Shown here piece by piece: positions 10,664 to 24,369 of a stretch of DNA of 64,000 nucleotides. Within the stretch, counting starts at the first letter, position 1. Each line of letters begins with the position of its first letter. The translations under genes and the position numbers were made by a program. Below the pieces are notes generated by a model. The model saw only the letters and a list, made by a program, of their open reading frames with translations. It had not been told where the DNA came from and did not search any database. The stretch lies in assembly GCA_011009095.1 (NCBI GenBank), contig VTPC01090545.1, forward strand, positions 44,844 to 108,843, written 5' to 3'. The DNA is from Ignelater luminosus (lineage: Eukaryota; Arthropoda; Insecta; Coleoptera; Elateridae).

Positions 10664-13600
10664 CAACACAAAGCAATTAGTAAATTTCAGAATTAACCAA
10701 TATAAAACAAATCTTTCCATATAGCTAGTAGAATCAGTAAAATCTTGAACCACAATATACTGAATGCCCAAAGGAGGCAATAATTATATCCTCTATCCAT
10801 GATGAGGATAAAGTGATATGGAATAACAACAATAGTAACAACTAAAACTCGTGAAATCTAAGTTTAGAGAGATTAAAAGTTAATATAATTCTAAAATGGT
10901 TAGTCCAATCGTCACGACTTAATCTTCTTTTTCTTTACAATTAATCAAATCTAAGTCGGAAACCATCGACGGGATAATCGAAGCGAAGAATCTCGATATT
11001 GAAAAGACTTTAGATGTCTAAAGTTGTGTTTATTGCAAAATAGTAGTAGCAGTTATAAGCTAAAGATCTCTTCAGCCTTTGAAGAAACAAGAGGAAGAAA
11101 TTGTCACGTCTGTACAGTGACTAATTTTAAAAGGAAGTCACTAAGGTAAGCTCGAAATCTCAGTCCTTGCAAATCAAAAATCAAAACAGCTAAAAAGTTG
11201 TCTTTTCAAAAATAAATTTTTTAATTCCCGAAAAACTGATCAAATGAACTAATTAAGTATAAGTATAATGTTTTTCTCTTTGCAACAGCTTTCAGACGCA
11301 TTATTACGAAATCCACTTGAATCATGCTAATTTTACAATTTCATTACCTCAGGAGTTATAAATTATTTTTAAAGTTATTTCTTTTGTGTTAATTTGATTA
11401 ATGTTTCCAATTTATTGAATTGATCTTAAAACGTAAAATATTTAAAACAAAGAAAAAAATCACTTTGAAATTTAATGGATATCATCAAAAGCAAAACAGG
11501 AACGTCCTTCATCTACAGAATAACGTACGTTATATATTACAGAAGCTTTTATATATTTTTTTCGAATTAAAACAAAATCTCCCCTAAAGGCATGTTTCTG
11601 TATTACCTCGGAAAAAGAGAGGGATTGGACGCATTACGTATTACTTAAACCGATTAATGTTTTCAAAAATCCGCTTTGCTCAAAACAGCGTGTCGATTTC
11701 ATATGCCGTGCGGAGAAGGGTGTTTGTAATTTTGTTTTGTCCTGTAAAACTGTAAAAGCTTTGTTTATGTGTAACTTTCGTTATCCCTTTTATTATTTGA
11801 ATTAAAACAATTTATTGAAGCAATGAGTCGAGAATGAAAGTTTTGTTAGTTTTGTGGAAAATGTAAAATTTCCAGAAATTTGTTTTTTAAATATTCGAGT
11901 GCGCTAATCTGAGTCACGTTTATAAAGATTTTAATTTACACATGAAAAATTCTTACAAAACCAATCTTTAATAATTACGAAATTTAAATCTCGTTCAAAC
12001 TCACGACGCGACGGGTAAATTCACTTTTTATCTTAACTCAATGGATTTGAGATAGCTATCGTATTCATAAAAGAAAATTGATAAGAAAACTGCATATTAA
12101 TTGAGAATTTAAAAAGTAACTGTAGAAGTTAATATACTCGGACTTAAGTTTCGGATTTACTAATTTTCATCAGTAAACAGAGTAATTGTTTCACGTGTTC
12201 TAGCTTTTTAATAGTCTATGACGTCACGTCGAGAGCAGATGTTACCTGACTTCAGACCCAAATTTTATTTTCTCTCACTCAACTTGCTTCTTACAAACAA
12301 TTTTGATATTCTGAATATAAGTACAATGTATATGTCTATTCTAAATTTTTAACTAAATTACTTATTATCTCTAGTGAAGCACTTTTTCATCTTCCAAGGT
12401 TATATCATCAAAGAACACCGTTTCAATCACAACAATAAACAGTCACTTTAGGTGTTTAGAAAAGACAATACTTTTCTAAAAAAATTACTCAACCACAAAT
12501 CAATATCAAAATAGTCCAAATTTTCAAATTTTCCTGAATTTCTCAAGAGTCGCAAAGATTCCTCCGAGTTGTCTTGGATCTGTAAAAGATGCTTAGTTTG
12601 AATCGTTTCCACCGCTTTAGAAGATCTAGCCGATAGATGTCCGCTTCGAATCCCTCCAATATCGATATGTCCATGATCAATTTCAACCTCAATGTACCGA
12701 GCATTCCTAACGGAATTCAGTAAAAAACGCGAAACGCAAGTTCGAATCTTGTCTTGTCATATACTTGACTCACCTTATTCCAGAACTAGAGGACACTCTC
12801 GAAAACACCCTGTTAGGCTTCCGTTAGACCCCGTAGCATTAATCTGCTACCAAAAGTACCCTCTTCTGCAAACACTTCAACAAACTTATTGACAGGATTA
12901 GCTTCTCTTGTTTCTTACTGATACAGGCACCACGCGGCGGTAGCGAATATAAATTCTTCGGAGTTTGAGAAAGACTCCCCCATGCTCAAATATAAAATGG
13001 CTGTGATTCCAGTTTCACCACCAACTTCTTTATCATTATTGTTCACGCTATCAACTTTGTCCAGGTCTTCGTAAATACTAACTATTTAATGAATCAAACT
13101 CTGCCAGTGGTTTACGTCGCCATCTGGATGTCTTTAATTTTTTCCACAACGACCACACTATCTAATTATTAGTACTTATGCACAAACGGGCTATCTGGCG
13201 TATTAACTGCCCCAACACAACCACTACCACGGACCATACGAACCATCAGCCGTTGCCGGGAGATTGCATATTCTTTTACCTAGTGCAAGACGTCCAACAA
13301 ACTCTATCCAATATCTATGTAATGTTCTTTACTGAAGAGCAGAATAACTTTTTTGCAACAGTTACAGTTTTCTAACGTTTATTCGCTTGCTTCAAGTAAT
13401 TCTTCTCTCCCCCTTATCCCAAGCAACCGCTTTATTTCATACTTGTAAACAGTAATAAAAAAAATCTAACAAAATATATAAACAAAAGGGCTAAACAAAT
13501 AGAAAGAAAAAATTTCTAAAATAAAAATAAAACAAAAGAGAAGAAAGAAATTTCTACAATAACAAAAAAAACATAAAAATTAAAGAAAGTTGGAGGTCTT

Positions 13601-14074
13601 CAAACAAGTGAAGATTTGCTCTTTCTAGCACACGCACCGCCAAGAGAATAATTAATCTTGTAAAGCAAATGCTCGGATATCGAACCTGGTAACTCGCCAC
13701 TTATTTGGATCTTTTTCTGTCACCATAGCTTACAAGATATATAGTTGAATCAATCTTGATGATTTGTTGTTGATTTGGGTTTAAGTAAATTATACAATTT
13801 TTGTGTTAACAGCCTTGTTAATTAAATATCAATGATTTTCTTCCTACGTGTAAATGAGTTTCTTTAGGGTTTGGTTTCTCTATCAACCCATGTTTTCACC
13901 ATTAACTTTAGAACAAAGCGCCAGTTTGAAATCTTGAAATAATAGGCACAAAAACTATGTTATCATAAATCCCAATATTTGTAAAGCAAATACAACAAAA
14001 AAAATGAAAAATCAACTTACAAAAAATGCCATGGATTTGTAAAACGAGATATTTCTATAATTTTAGTTTTCATA
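10664..14074. other. No gene recognised
   Basis: Mostly AT-rich. A somewhat GC-richer stretch (12560-13380) has no conserved frame. About 13450-13600 is A-rich simple sequence. A CRE-like TGACGTCA (12219-12226) and a CACGTG E-box (12192-12197) lie near each other but without other promoter evidence. Confidence 0.4.
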
Positions 14075-14147
14075 GGTTGTTGTTGTTGTTGTTGTTTTGT
14101 GACTAAGGCTTCAGGTCACAGTTTGCTTGGACCTCGTGGTTTCAACT
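14075..14147 (+). repeat. Dispersed repeat, copy A (GTT-rich start)
   Basis: Starts with a GTT microsatellite, then ttttgtgactaaggcttc and a segment ending in ttcaact. It matches 19534-19604 in the same orientation at roughly three quarters of positions. No coding content. Probably a SINE- or MITE-like family, not identified. Confidence 0.45.
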
Positions 14148-15805
14148 GCTATGGTCGAAGCCTCCTAGTCTTGGATAATGAATCAAATAAATTTTATTTG
14201 GAAGAATCTTAACTGTTTTCAGCTTGTGACTTAGGATACTGAAAGAAGCTAAAATTTCTCCTTATAAGACTTATTGGGTTAATCATCTAAGACCAGCAGG
14301 TAATCACCAAAGAATTTTTATAACTATAGTTTTATATAAAAACAAATAGAAGATAATTGCTAGACTTTTGTTTTTAAACAGTGCTGATATTTCAATTAAA
14401 ATATCTTGAAAACCTTAGACTTTTTAAAATTCATCTGTATGATAAAAATATACTCGGTGATTTGAAGTAATTACTTTGGCATAAAAACAAAATCAGTTTT
14501 ACTCTTTAGCGAATGCAGCTTACAAAATTTAAATATCTTGTTTAACTATCGAATATTTGACCTGGGAATTTTAAGTGAAACACTTTGTATATCTATTTAT
14601 TTTTAACCAAAAATAGTAGATACATTTTGTAGCTAAATTTTAGAAAAACTTTGATAGCAAAAAAACTGTACATGAGATTCTATAAATCATGTGCAAAGGC
14701 AAAGAAACAAATTATAGAGCTATGTTAAAGGACCATAGTACTAGGTGGTCTCAGCTTCACAGAAATGAGATGGTCTGATTAAACACTATTCGACAATTAT
14801 TGTAGTTCAGTTCCAAACCTCTTTTATGTTGTTACCACCAGTGACTTGCAAGGCAGAAGGACGAAGGAAGGTCATTGTTGTTTAATTCACCCATTTGGGG
14901 AAGCATGTGGTAACGAATAATCGCATCCATGGAAATTACTGTTCGGGAATTCATATGTGCCAATAATATTTATTTATGGTTCGCTCTTCTCCACTGGTGA
15001 AGTACAACCAACCATATTACAGTTAGTCTTACCAAAAGAATGCTTGGAAGAAAGACCAGATGTTCAATATCAACTCCAAAAAGTTACCTAAAGAGGAAAA
15101 CAGTTAAGAAGCCAAAGATAAAATTAAACAATCAAAAGTGTAACTAAAAATAATTACGGCAGCAAAACAACAGAACTATAAAATTTTCAATATTAAGGCA
15201 ACCCGTCAAAGTGCAGAATATCAAACTCAACTGTAGAGGGATATGCAATCAACTACAAGCTAGACAATAACTCCTATTCAATACTGGTAAATAGTGAAAC
15301 CACAGAAGAACAAGAATACACCTAGAACCTAAATTATTATGTAGATCCAGTTGATGTTCCAGTTTGTAGTATTGTGATAAAAAAACAATCAATGTCTAGA
15401 ACTAAGCAATTCTATCAGCTGTTATAGCTACAGGTGAATCGGATTCACTAAGAATCATGACAGGGTTACAACTTCACACTGAAGAGAGGCGATGCGCTAC
15501 GTCTCATTAGATCTAACGACTTTGTTGTAGAGTTTGATTGATTTAAATACAAGGTGTTTCACCTGTCTACAATAAACAAATTCTACAAAGTGACAATGCA
15601 AAGTAACATATGTTTCAAAAATTGATGGCATTAACCAGGCTACAGAATTGCTAAATCAGGTCTCGACCACGATAGATCCCAATCCAGAATCACCTGAAGC
15701 ATATAATTGAAGCAATCAGAAAGCCAAGAATCCTAATGGGGAATGCAACTTTACGCACACTTTCTGAATCCTGTGATTTTTCTTACAGTTTACGTTTTCA
15801 AAAAA
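14148..15805. other. No gene recognised
   Basis: AT-rich up to the assembly gap. Some segments (about 15000-15760) look like degenerate coding sequence with many stops, but no motif could be named. Confidence 0.35.
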
Positions 15806-16205
15806 NNNNNNNNNNNNNNNNNNNNNNNNNNNNNNNNNNNNNNNNNNNNNNNNNNNNNNNNNNNNNNNNNNNNNNNNNNNNNNNNNNNNNNNNNNNNNNN
15901 NNNNNNNNNNNNNNNNNNNNNNNNNNNNNNNNNNNNNNNNNNNNNNNNNNNNNNNNNNNNNNNNNNNNNNNNNNNNNNNNNNNNNNNNNNNNNNNNNNNN
16001 NNNNNNNNNNNNNNNNNNNNNNNNNNNNNNNNNNNNNNNNNNNNNNNNNNNNNNNNNNNNNNNNNNNNNNNNNNNNNNNNNNNNNNNNNNNNNNNNNNNN
16101 NNNNNNNNNNNNNNNNNNNNNNNNNNNNNNNNNNNNNNNNNNNNNNNNNNNNNNNNNNNNNNNNNNNNNNNNNNNNNNNNNNNNNNNNNNNNNNNNNNNN
16201 NNNNN
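15806..16205. other. Assembly gap (400 N)
   Basis: Exactly 400 undetermined bases, flanked by an A-run on the left and a T-run on the right. Any open frame read across it is an artefact. Confidence 0.99.
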
Positions 16206-16706
16206 TTTTTTCTTGTTCATCGAATTACAAATTACAGTATGTTTGACCTTGATTTAGAATTTTCTGCTTACATGACTGAAAAATTCCATTTTACTTGAAA
16301 ACTTTGCACTTTATGACAAAATGTAATATACCACTTTTTGACTCTATCTGGAGATTTCAAAAATGAGGCAATTAATTGTCTTTCTCTTTTGTAGAGAAGT
16401 GTGTTTGTCTTAATTACTTCTTAAGGTAGATGGCACTGTTTAAATAAAAAGTTGAACATGTCAATGTCTACGTTAATGATTTAGGTTAAATATTAATATG
16501 TCATTTTGACAAGAAACTAAATTTTAACATGAATGAATCAATAAAATAAAAATTAAAAAAATACTGCACAACATAAATATGATATTTTCGTAAAAACTCT
16601 GATCTACTTATTGGCATTAAAATGAAAATGTTAAATTACTGCATACTTAAAATTATATACATAATTGGTCTCACTGTAGTAGTGGTAATGTTGGAAGAAA
16701 TACAAA
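16206..16706. other. No gene recognised
   Basis: AT-rich sequence after the gap. The last part begins a GTA/GGT/GAT triplet-rich stretch that continues to about 16830. Confidence 0.4.
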
Positions 16707-16934
16707 ATGGTATTAGAGCTGTTAATAGTGATCGTTGCATTGGCCGTACTGTTTCCGGTGGTAGTGGTTTTCGCAGCGACGATACTGATGGTGATGGTGG
16801 TAATCGAATTGCTTACGTTAATGATAGCATCTCTAGCAGAAATGTTCACCGGAATTAGCGATCAAAGCATAACTAGTACTGTTATTATTACTGAAGTAGA
16901 AGACGAAGAGGAACCCGAAGAACATTCTGATTAA
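16707..16934 (+). CDS. Possible small membrane protein, or triplet-repeat artefact
   Basis: A 75-codon frame from an ATG to a TAA. Residues 4-45 are almost continuously hydrophobic (VIVALAVLFPVVVVFAATIL and on), enough for one long or two short membrane segments. The tail is acidic (EVEDEEEPEEHSD). An AATAAA-like signal follows the stop at once. The DNA under the hydrophobic part is imperfect GTA/GTT/GAT triplet repeat, which gives Val/Leu/Ile-rich translations by chance, and other frames through it are open too. No family recognised; low confidence. Confidence 0.2.
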   Translation: MVLELLIVIVALAVLFPVVVVFAATILMVMVVIELLTLMIASLAEMFTGISDQSITSTVIITEVEDEEEPEEHSD

Positions 16935-17997
16935 CCAATAAATGTTACTTATTAATAATTTCTATTTTTATTTATTTCTGAATTATAAAAAGGGATCATA
17001 CAAAATAAAAATACAAAAGTAGAGAGGTTGTACTATCAAAAGAAAAAAGAAATTAGTGTTGGTTGAGTGGCAAAAGGTAAAAGGAGTCAGTTTAGGATAA
17101 GTAATGACCTCCTGTAGTGCAGGGCTAGTACGGATCTGGATGATAATAAAAGAGAGCTACCGACCGCGCGACATTATTACTACTGTCGATGCATTTTCAC
17201 ATTGGGTGCATTGCTGATTTCCGTTATGCGATTAACCACAATCACATTATGTGTGTCCATATTTGCCAGGCATTTTCTAAGGCTTGAATTAGATTTGGCC
17301 CACGGAACTTCAATCTATTGAATTCAATTGTTATTAAACAAGAATTAAGGGATTTCTCTTGTTAATAGTACTTGCATATAGAAGTGGCTTATTGTGAGGA
17401 TTCTATTAATATCGGACATAAAGTCTTTAATATTTACAACACTAATAATAAAAAATTGTTAATTAACTGCGGGCTTGTTTTATTAACTTGGTAAATCCTT
17501 TTTATATAAATTCCTAAATTTCCTGTTGAAAAATTAGTATTATTTTAGAAAATTAAACTCCATAAAAACGAGAAAACAGAAATCACGTTACTGCTCATAT
17601 TTTAGAGGTAATGCGCCTTCAGTTAGAAAATATATATTGAGAAGCAAAAGCAAAAGCAGGACTTTCTTCATTTTCATAAAATTTCATGTTTTTTTTTATG
17701 TAGGCTGCACAGAGTAACTTCTAAATTGAAAAAAAGTTTTTTTAATCTACTACGCACTGGAGCTAATCGAATATTATTATTTTTAGATTTCGAGTTATGC
17801 AATCAATAGCAACTGTTTACTTTTAATCCTGAGAGAGACTTGAAAAAGTAGCGTTATCAATGAGTTTTGCAGAATGTAACTTAAAAAATGTTATTTTGAT
17901 GTTCAGTAGTTTGCTAAGTTTTAAGTATCTAAAGTTTCATTTTGAATGTTTGCAGAGTCCATCACGCTGTTAACTTGGATTCACTTTGCGTTTTCAG
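16935..17997. other. No gene recognised
   Basis: AT-rich sequence with no recognisable feature. Confidence 0.4.
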
Positions 17998-18072
17998 GGA
18001 AGCGTAGGCACCCAACTTCAGCAAGTCCTCCGACCCAACGCACGTCTAAAGGAGAGAAACTATCGGCGTCAG
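17998..18072 (+). CDS. Candidate 75-bp internal exon
   Basis: A GC-richer segment is bounded by a pyrimidine-containing acceptor (gcgttttcag, ending 17997) and a donor (CAG then GTGTAC at 18073). It is exactly 25 codons in phase 0, GSVGTQLQQVL at the start and ERNYRRQ at the end, rich in Arg, Asn and Gln. A second frame is also open. I do not recognise the protein and see no neighbouring exon to join it to. Splice-site matches by eye give false positives often, so this remains a candidate only. Confidence 0.25.
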
Positions 18073-19263
18073 GTGTACGTTTCATTTCCATGCTTTCTAT
18101 GCTTTCCTAGTATTCCACTTTCCAAACCTTTCCTGAGATGCGTTAGTAGTAGAAGCATGACTCTGTAGTCTTTTTTGCCACTGCTACCATTTGTCACTAT
18201 CGGCCTTCACAGATTCCATCTCCACATGGCGCACGCCAGCATTTTTCATCCGTTTCCTCTTTCAGCCGTATCAACGTCCAACATCTTAGTTGGCACGTTA
18301 TCGTCACTGATAACTACAACACATTCAGACGTACCGACCACCCATCATTACGCCGCGTTCCACGCCACGATTATGAATTCCGGCACTTCGAGCTGCTCAA
18401 CATCTCGTCTTTTAGCTACTCACACAGAAGAGGGTGACATCCAAAATGCAGCCAATACCTACCAAAAATCTCCTCATCACTACTCCGGCTGAAGGAGCTC
18501 AAAGAGAGAGAACGATGGGAAAACAATCTTGATGTTGTCGTTTCCTTATTTCTTCCCAAAAGAACGCAAAAATCACAAGAAACTTTTTACAGTTTGTTCA
18601 TAGAGATTGTGTACCTAAACAAAATGCTGTGATGTATTCGAGTTGTTAAATTGTCATTGAGTGAATATAACTTTGTCATTATGCAGAGTAATTGTGTAAA
18701 CTTCAGACCACCAAAAGTATCCAAACTAATAATTACTGGAATTTAATTTTAGGTTTTCTAGAGTTAAATTTGATAGGGCATTTTTTAGATTTTTATAGCT
18801 TTATTTACAGTGTTTTGGAAACGAGAGGATCTTCTTAGAACCACATTATCACAATAGACTGAGAATTGCAGTAGTTATACAGTAGTTATAAAAGCAGGGT
18901 ATAGAAAAAGTGAAATTTATTTTTTGCTAGAATTATGCTCAAAGAATTCAATGGATATACATAAATATACCGGTTAGCAGACTAAATTCAAAGAAATCAA
19001 AGTACTATTAGAAAATGTATTATCTTGGCTCAAGAAATCCTTAACGCGATGCCTTCTGTTTTGCATTCTTCACAAAGGTGAACGCTGTTTAGTTCACAAT
19101 TTCCTTCCAGATGGCTTTTTCCTTCTTTCAACTTCGACGAGGGGCTATTGTAAAACGAGTGAATCTATACTCTAATATGAGGCAAATAAGAATTGTGTGG
19201 CATTGGTAACCTAAAGGATATTTTGCAGCAATTTTGCGCAATGCCATAACATCGCTGTATTTT
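18073..19263. other. No gene recognised; GC-richer patch
   Basis: About 18150-18500 is GC-richer and C-rich, with a 105-codon frame of Ser/Thr/His-rich composition lacking any motif. The remainder is AT-rich. Confidence 0.35.
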
Positions 19264-19533
19264 ACTAGTTGAAGGCGAAAAGAGAACCTTTAGATAGAGG
19301 TCTGCACGAGTCGGGTTTTTTAGTCAGGCCGGATTCCGGTGGTACCGGGCCTCAGTTTAGAAATGTATCAAGCTTTTCGAACATACATAGCGTCGGATTA
19401 TTTGGACATGTCAGACGTTCAAAACTGCTACAGTTTTTGGCCTTTTCGAACCGATAGGATCTGTCGGTCCTCACTATCTTGTCGGACCTGTCGAGCTCGC
19501 CGGGCTTTCCGGGCCTGCAAAACTTTCAAACCA
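19264..19533 (+). repeat. GC-rich segment with repeated GGCC/CCGG words
   Basis: The segment contains many short words of the type GGCCGG, CGGGCC and CCGGGC, unlike the AT-rich surroundings, and begins near tagaggtctgcacgagtcgg. Such subterminal clusters are known from hAT-like non-autonomous elements, but no inverted partner of the start was found. A weaker direct match of that start lies near 19780. It runs straight into repeat copy B. Confidence 0.3.
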
Positions 19534-19604
19534 GTTGTTATTGTTGTTGTTTTGTGTCTGAGGCTTCGGGTCGTAGTACCCTTGGATCTCGCAGCTTCAA
19601 CTAG
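19534..19604 (+). repeat. Dispersed repeat, copy B
   Basis: Same orientation and order as 14075-14147: GTT-rich start, ttttgtgtctgaggcttc, a cttgga block and a ttcaact end. Confidence 0.45.
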
Positions 19605-22600
19605 CTTTTAGAATTAATAATTAATAATAATATAATAGTACACTTAGAAAAAGGTAGTTAATTCAACTAGAAAAGATGGTTGTTTAACAATTTCTCAAAT
19701 TGATTTATTTTCTGAGTAATTTTAACCACAGATTGCCATTTTTCTTGGTAAGGTTTTTTGCCACCCCTTTGTAGCGTATCTAGATGCCTGCATGGGTTTG
19801 GATCCGTCGGGTCTCTTGGGTTGATCAAGAAGTTACGAGGTTTTTTTTAGTGCGCATCATGTTTATCCCCAGATTTCGACCAGTACAGGGCTTTATCTCG
19901 AGGTAAGAAACTAAATGAGAGAATTAGAAACATACGTCTAGAGCTTTGGCGGGTTGAATTGTTCGATATTAAATCTCATAAATAAGAAGTGAGGTTCTTT
20001 TGTGGGGCAGACTTGAAAAATGCCAGAACCGTGTTTGATGTCCCAAAGAATTTACCCCTCGGTCAGTCTAAAATTCTTGGATTTAAGAAATTAGAGCTAT
20101 AGAAAATTAATATTATGAACTTAAGCGTATCAGGAATCTTACTAAGAAATATTTTGGGATCATCGCATTATCAGCAGAGTAAACAGAAGCTAAACCTAGA
20201 TCGTCGCATGAATTAATTGGCCCATACTTAATAATCAGTTGAAAGATGAAATCTAAAAAGATTTAAGAAGACACTACTTACTGATTTCTTATTATAATTG
20301 AGAAGAATGTACGTATGGTTTCATCAAATTAGGATAGGCAACACGTGCTGCGCAACATAGATGACCATGCTTTCGAAATAAAGGAGAAATTAAACTGGAA
20401 TTAAGTAATTTAAACTTTTGATTTGCAAAATAGAATTTCACTTTTAAATTTAAAATCAAAAAAATGAAAGCGAATTTTTGAAACAATTAGTTGTTTAAAT
20501 ATAACAAAGTGGAACACGTCCATATAGTTGTTTACATAAAACTTAATTTTGTTTTTTCTTACCATTCTGTACAAACCTAAAGAGCATCCTTTAGAGTCTA
20601 ATTTCATTAAAGTTCCAGACAGATTCCCTAGAGTTAGTTATAACGTATACAGCGTGCAGTTAGTATGAGAAATAATAATAATATTATAAAGTAAAATATA
20701 TAGTAACTAAGTGTAAATTTTAAGCACGAAGTAGTTTAATACTCGTAGATAATTATTAAGCAAATTAGAAATTTTCACTCGAATAATTCCGGCAAGGCAA
20801 ATAAATCCAAATTACTGGTGGAGTTTGAAAACATTTCGGATACACAAAATAAGTGTACAAGTCTGCGCAAAACGGTAACAAGTTAGAGATGCTGTACTTA
20901 TTAGTTCTCGGCAAACACAAGACCGTATTTTCTGTCGTAATTATCTTTCTCAGTTCGTTTCTCTCATTATCAGGGCTTGAATTAAATAATCAAGGAGCGG
21001 AACGGCAAACGAAGCGAAATGACTTTTCCAAATAGGTACATTTTGAGGGGGTGGAAAATTATAATAATTAACATCTTCTAGGGGTATAAGGGGATATAAC
21101 AATTTTGACCTCATATTTACGTGTTTACAATCTCTCTCGACTAAAAGCAAAATATGTATAATATGGTGGTGTTGGAAGGTTAACATTGTCCTTGGTAGGT
21201 AAACTGGAATCACATTTGAATTTATACGACGCTGTCACGCGGATTATCTAAAATGTCAATTAAATGAAGCCGGTGACATGATAGTGGGAGCCGATAAGTC
21301 TGTTCCTTCAGATGATTAGACTCTGACTCCTTTTAATCTCCCCCACACACTTTCTGCTCTTTTATTAGGAACTGATTTTTTTTATCTTTCAAATTTAACG
21401 AAAAAATCTAATAATGATATTAAAAAAGATCTGTTGATACTTTTTATTGTATTCGGACGACGGGTAACGTTTGGATATTTTTAATGTTCTGCTTTAAAAT
21501 TAAATTTGAAACTTTCTGTTGTATCCAAATAAATGGAAAAGAAAAATTAAGATGTTATCACTTACTTATTAGTAGATGTAAAGAAATATAATTTACATAC
21601 ATTAGGAAATTCTACAATCTGTATGCGCGTGCTACGATAAAGCAGCGTTGGTTCTAATTACTCTACGCGTGACATTTAAAATTAGCATGTCATAAATTTA
21701 TAATCAGCAACAAAAAGTTTTTCGTTACCATACCGACAGTACACATAGTAATCTGATATTAATTTACATTCGCTAGCATTAAGAGGAAATTTTTATGTTA
21801 TCAGAAGAAAAAGGGGAGGAGTTAAAGTATACAGACATAAATTTCTATTGTTTCACTTTTGTCTGAACTACTTATTAATTCAACTCAAGGTACTTTGAAA
21901 TACTTGCTTGGTATTTATATTAGCTGCAGAAAAAATCAAGTTTTAAAGGTTTTCAATGCTTTTTCTAAGAAAAGCTAAAAATGTCTAGTTTCTAGAAGTC
22001 CAATATCAAGCATACCCTTTAAAAATCATTAACTCATAAGTTCATCATCTCCAAAATTCATATACAAGAAGAATGTTATGCATTTTTTATGGTCACTGCT
22101 TAATTCTACATGGAGTGTGATAGATCTTACAAGACTTTTAATCGGCTATTGGTTGGTTAGATACTGATAAAAGCAGTGATTCTCCAGCTTCACATACAAG
22201 TTGGTAGAAGTGGAGAATTACAAAAATTGTAGGAAGATTCTAATGATCCGACCATGAGAAGATAGGTTATTTATTTGTAATCTCAAAACGATAATATGTA
22301 GATTAAAAGGGCTTTTTGTTTGATTATAAATCTAAGGCTATTACACATATAACAGTTGAGACTGCACCTAACTTTTCCCAATTTGCTTTACTTATGTACA
22401 GATCTCATTTCAACAGTTACCAGCTGGTAGCGTCAGTGCTTCTCATATCCTTATCCATATCATCGTTCCATTCTAATCAAAATCTTGCTTCATTTGATTC
22501 TGATATAAGAATCTTTTTCTCCAACCTTTTTAATTCAAAGTTTAAAGCTATTTTTGTCAGAGAAAGTTGTTTTACCTGAAGGTAAGTAGCAGTTTTTCTT

Positions 22601-24289
22601 ATACTGTATTTGTTCAGGTCTCTTACCAAAATGAGCAAGATCAAGTATCTCATTGTGTGCAAATGAACAATTCCATTATATTTTAACCAGCTTTGTATTG
22701 AGTGCTTGTTAGATCTTGAATGATAAAAATTTCAAGTTATGATATTTAGGCATTCTAGTCGAACAAAAACTAAAGATGTTTAATGAAATTACTAAAAAAG
22801 ATTATGTTATAAATCCTTGCTGCAAAATTTAAAAAAAATCATGTGTCCAAGAACAACTGATATTAGATTTGTAGTTTTGCGACATTTTTTACTTTTGGTG
22901 CGATCGTTCTCCAGTCCTATAATGCACAAAATTAAAACATCTAGGAATAAAAAACTACTAGTAAATATATTTCAATTCCACTAACTCAGATTAGAAGGGT
23001 ATGCTGACATGAGTCTCCGGACGTCCGAATTTTTTATATGATGGTGTGGAACATAGATTATGGTGTGGAAAGATAACGGCTGGAAATATAAACAAAATTG
23101 AATTAAGAGAGTATACAAAACTGAGAATTTTATTTCAATAGCGTTATCTCTTCTTTATTTATTTTTTCGCCAACATAAATTTCTGAGATTACACAAGTTT
23201 CCTCGGGTAACTCCAAAACTGTATTTATGCAGATGATGTTTACATTAATGCAAAAAAGAAATAATAACAAATGAACACTTATGTCAGAACATTTTAGGAT
23301 CTTTTTTCTGCTTGTGTTAAAAGAATATTAAAATGAAACCCTAAAAGTCAGTTTTTCATGTGAGCTATACAGACCACACAGCAAAAACACACTTTTGAAA
23401 TCATACGCATTATTAAAAGGATCATAATTGTCATAATTGACAGACAAAAGAAAATCGACGTTGTACAATAAACAATCGACTAATGATAATAAAAGATGGC
23501 GCATGGCCTAAGATTTGCTGATCAAGAAAGTATAACAAGAATATAATCCTCAGGTTCTATCTAGCTTTTTTTGGTATTTGATATAATAATAAAAACAAAA
23601 AGACCCAACTACAAGATATAATCACTTTCTTTACTTTTGGCAATATTTATTTGTGTGACTTTAGTCCGGCTAGAATGCCTAAATAACACACTGTGCAGCG
23701 CATTTTATTTCAGTTACTGATTAGAGTTATTTTATCATTCTTCAAAGGATAAACTACTTAAATGGTATCAAATCTGCAATTTGCACGATGTATGTACAAA
23801 TCAGAATTTCCCTAAAAGCACCAAATGAATGACAGCAACTTTTCTCCGTACTTTGTACTTGCTTGGTTAAAGGTATAGTGGCGGTTACCACTGCGCTGAG
23901 AAGTTATAGTTGATTATATGATAAGAATGAATACAAAAAGTAAAAAAGCTAGGAAAAGCCTGCAAAAACTGCTTTATAATTCAATTTGATATAAACATTT
24001 TAAAAATAAATGTGAAGAATGCAAAATAATAGTAAGACAGTAAACTTAGAAATAATAAATATAAAAAGAAAGTAACAGTTGTTAAAAATAAAATGCCAAA
24101 TCTAAGTAGGTATGTAATAACAAATATTGCACCTTGTGCCTAAATCCCTAATACATTACGTCGCGTTATAAGTCGTCACAACCACCTATACCGTATTTAA
24201 TCTGAATACTCAAATTCATTAAACACAGTCTGTAACCAGTCCGTTTTTAGGTAATAGTTTCGTCACCAAACCGTCATCACGTTTTTACT
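19605..24289. other. No gene recognised
   Basis: AT-rich sequence of about 4.7 kb. Frames of 60-90 codons occur on both strands but none has a domain or splice context I can support. Confidence 0.45.
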
Positions 24290-24369
24290 AACTTCTCCTA
24301 GCGTGGCAATTTTGGGGCCCAAGGAAACTCTAACCTACACAAGTACCGAGAAGAAAGCGTCGTGAAATT

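Noticed and set aside
15736..16257. Long frames of 140-173 codons spanning the N gap
   Set aside because: Most of their length is undetermined bases; the flanks have no coding signal.
18175..18492. 105-codon Ser/Thr/His-rich frame
   Set aside because: C-rich DNA with biased translation, no ATG in good context and no domain.
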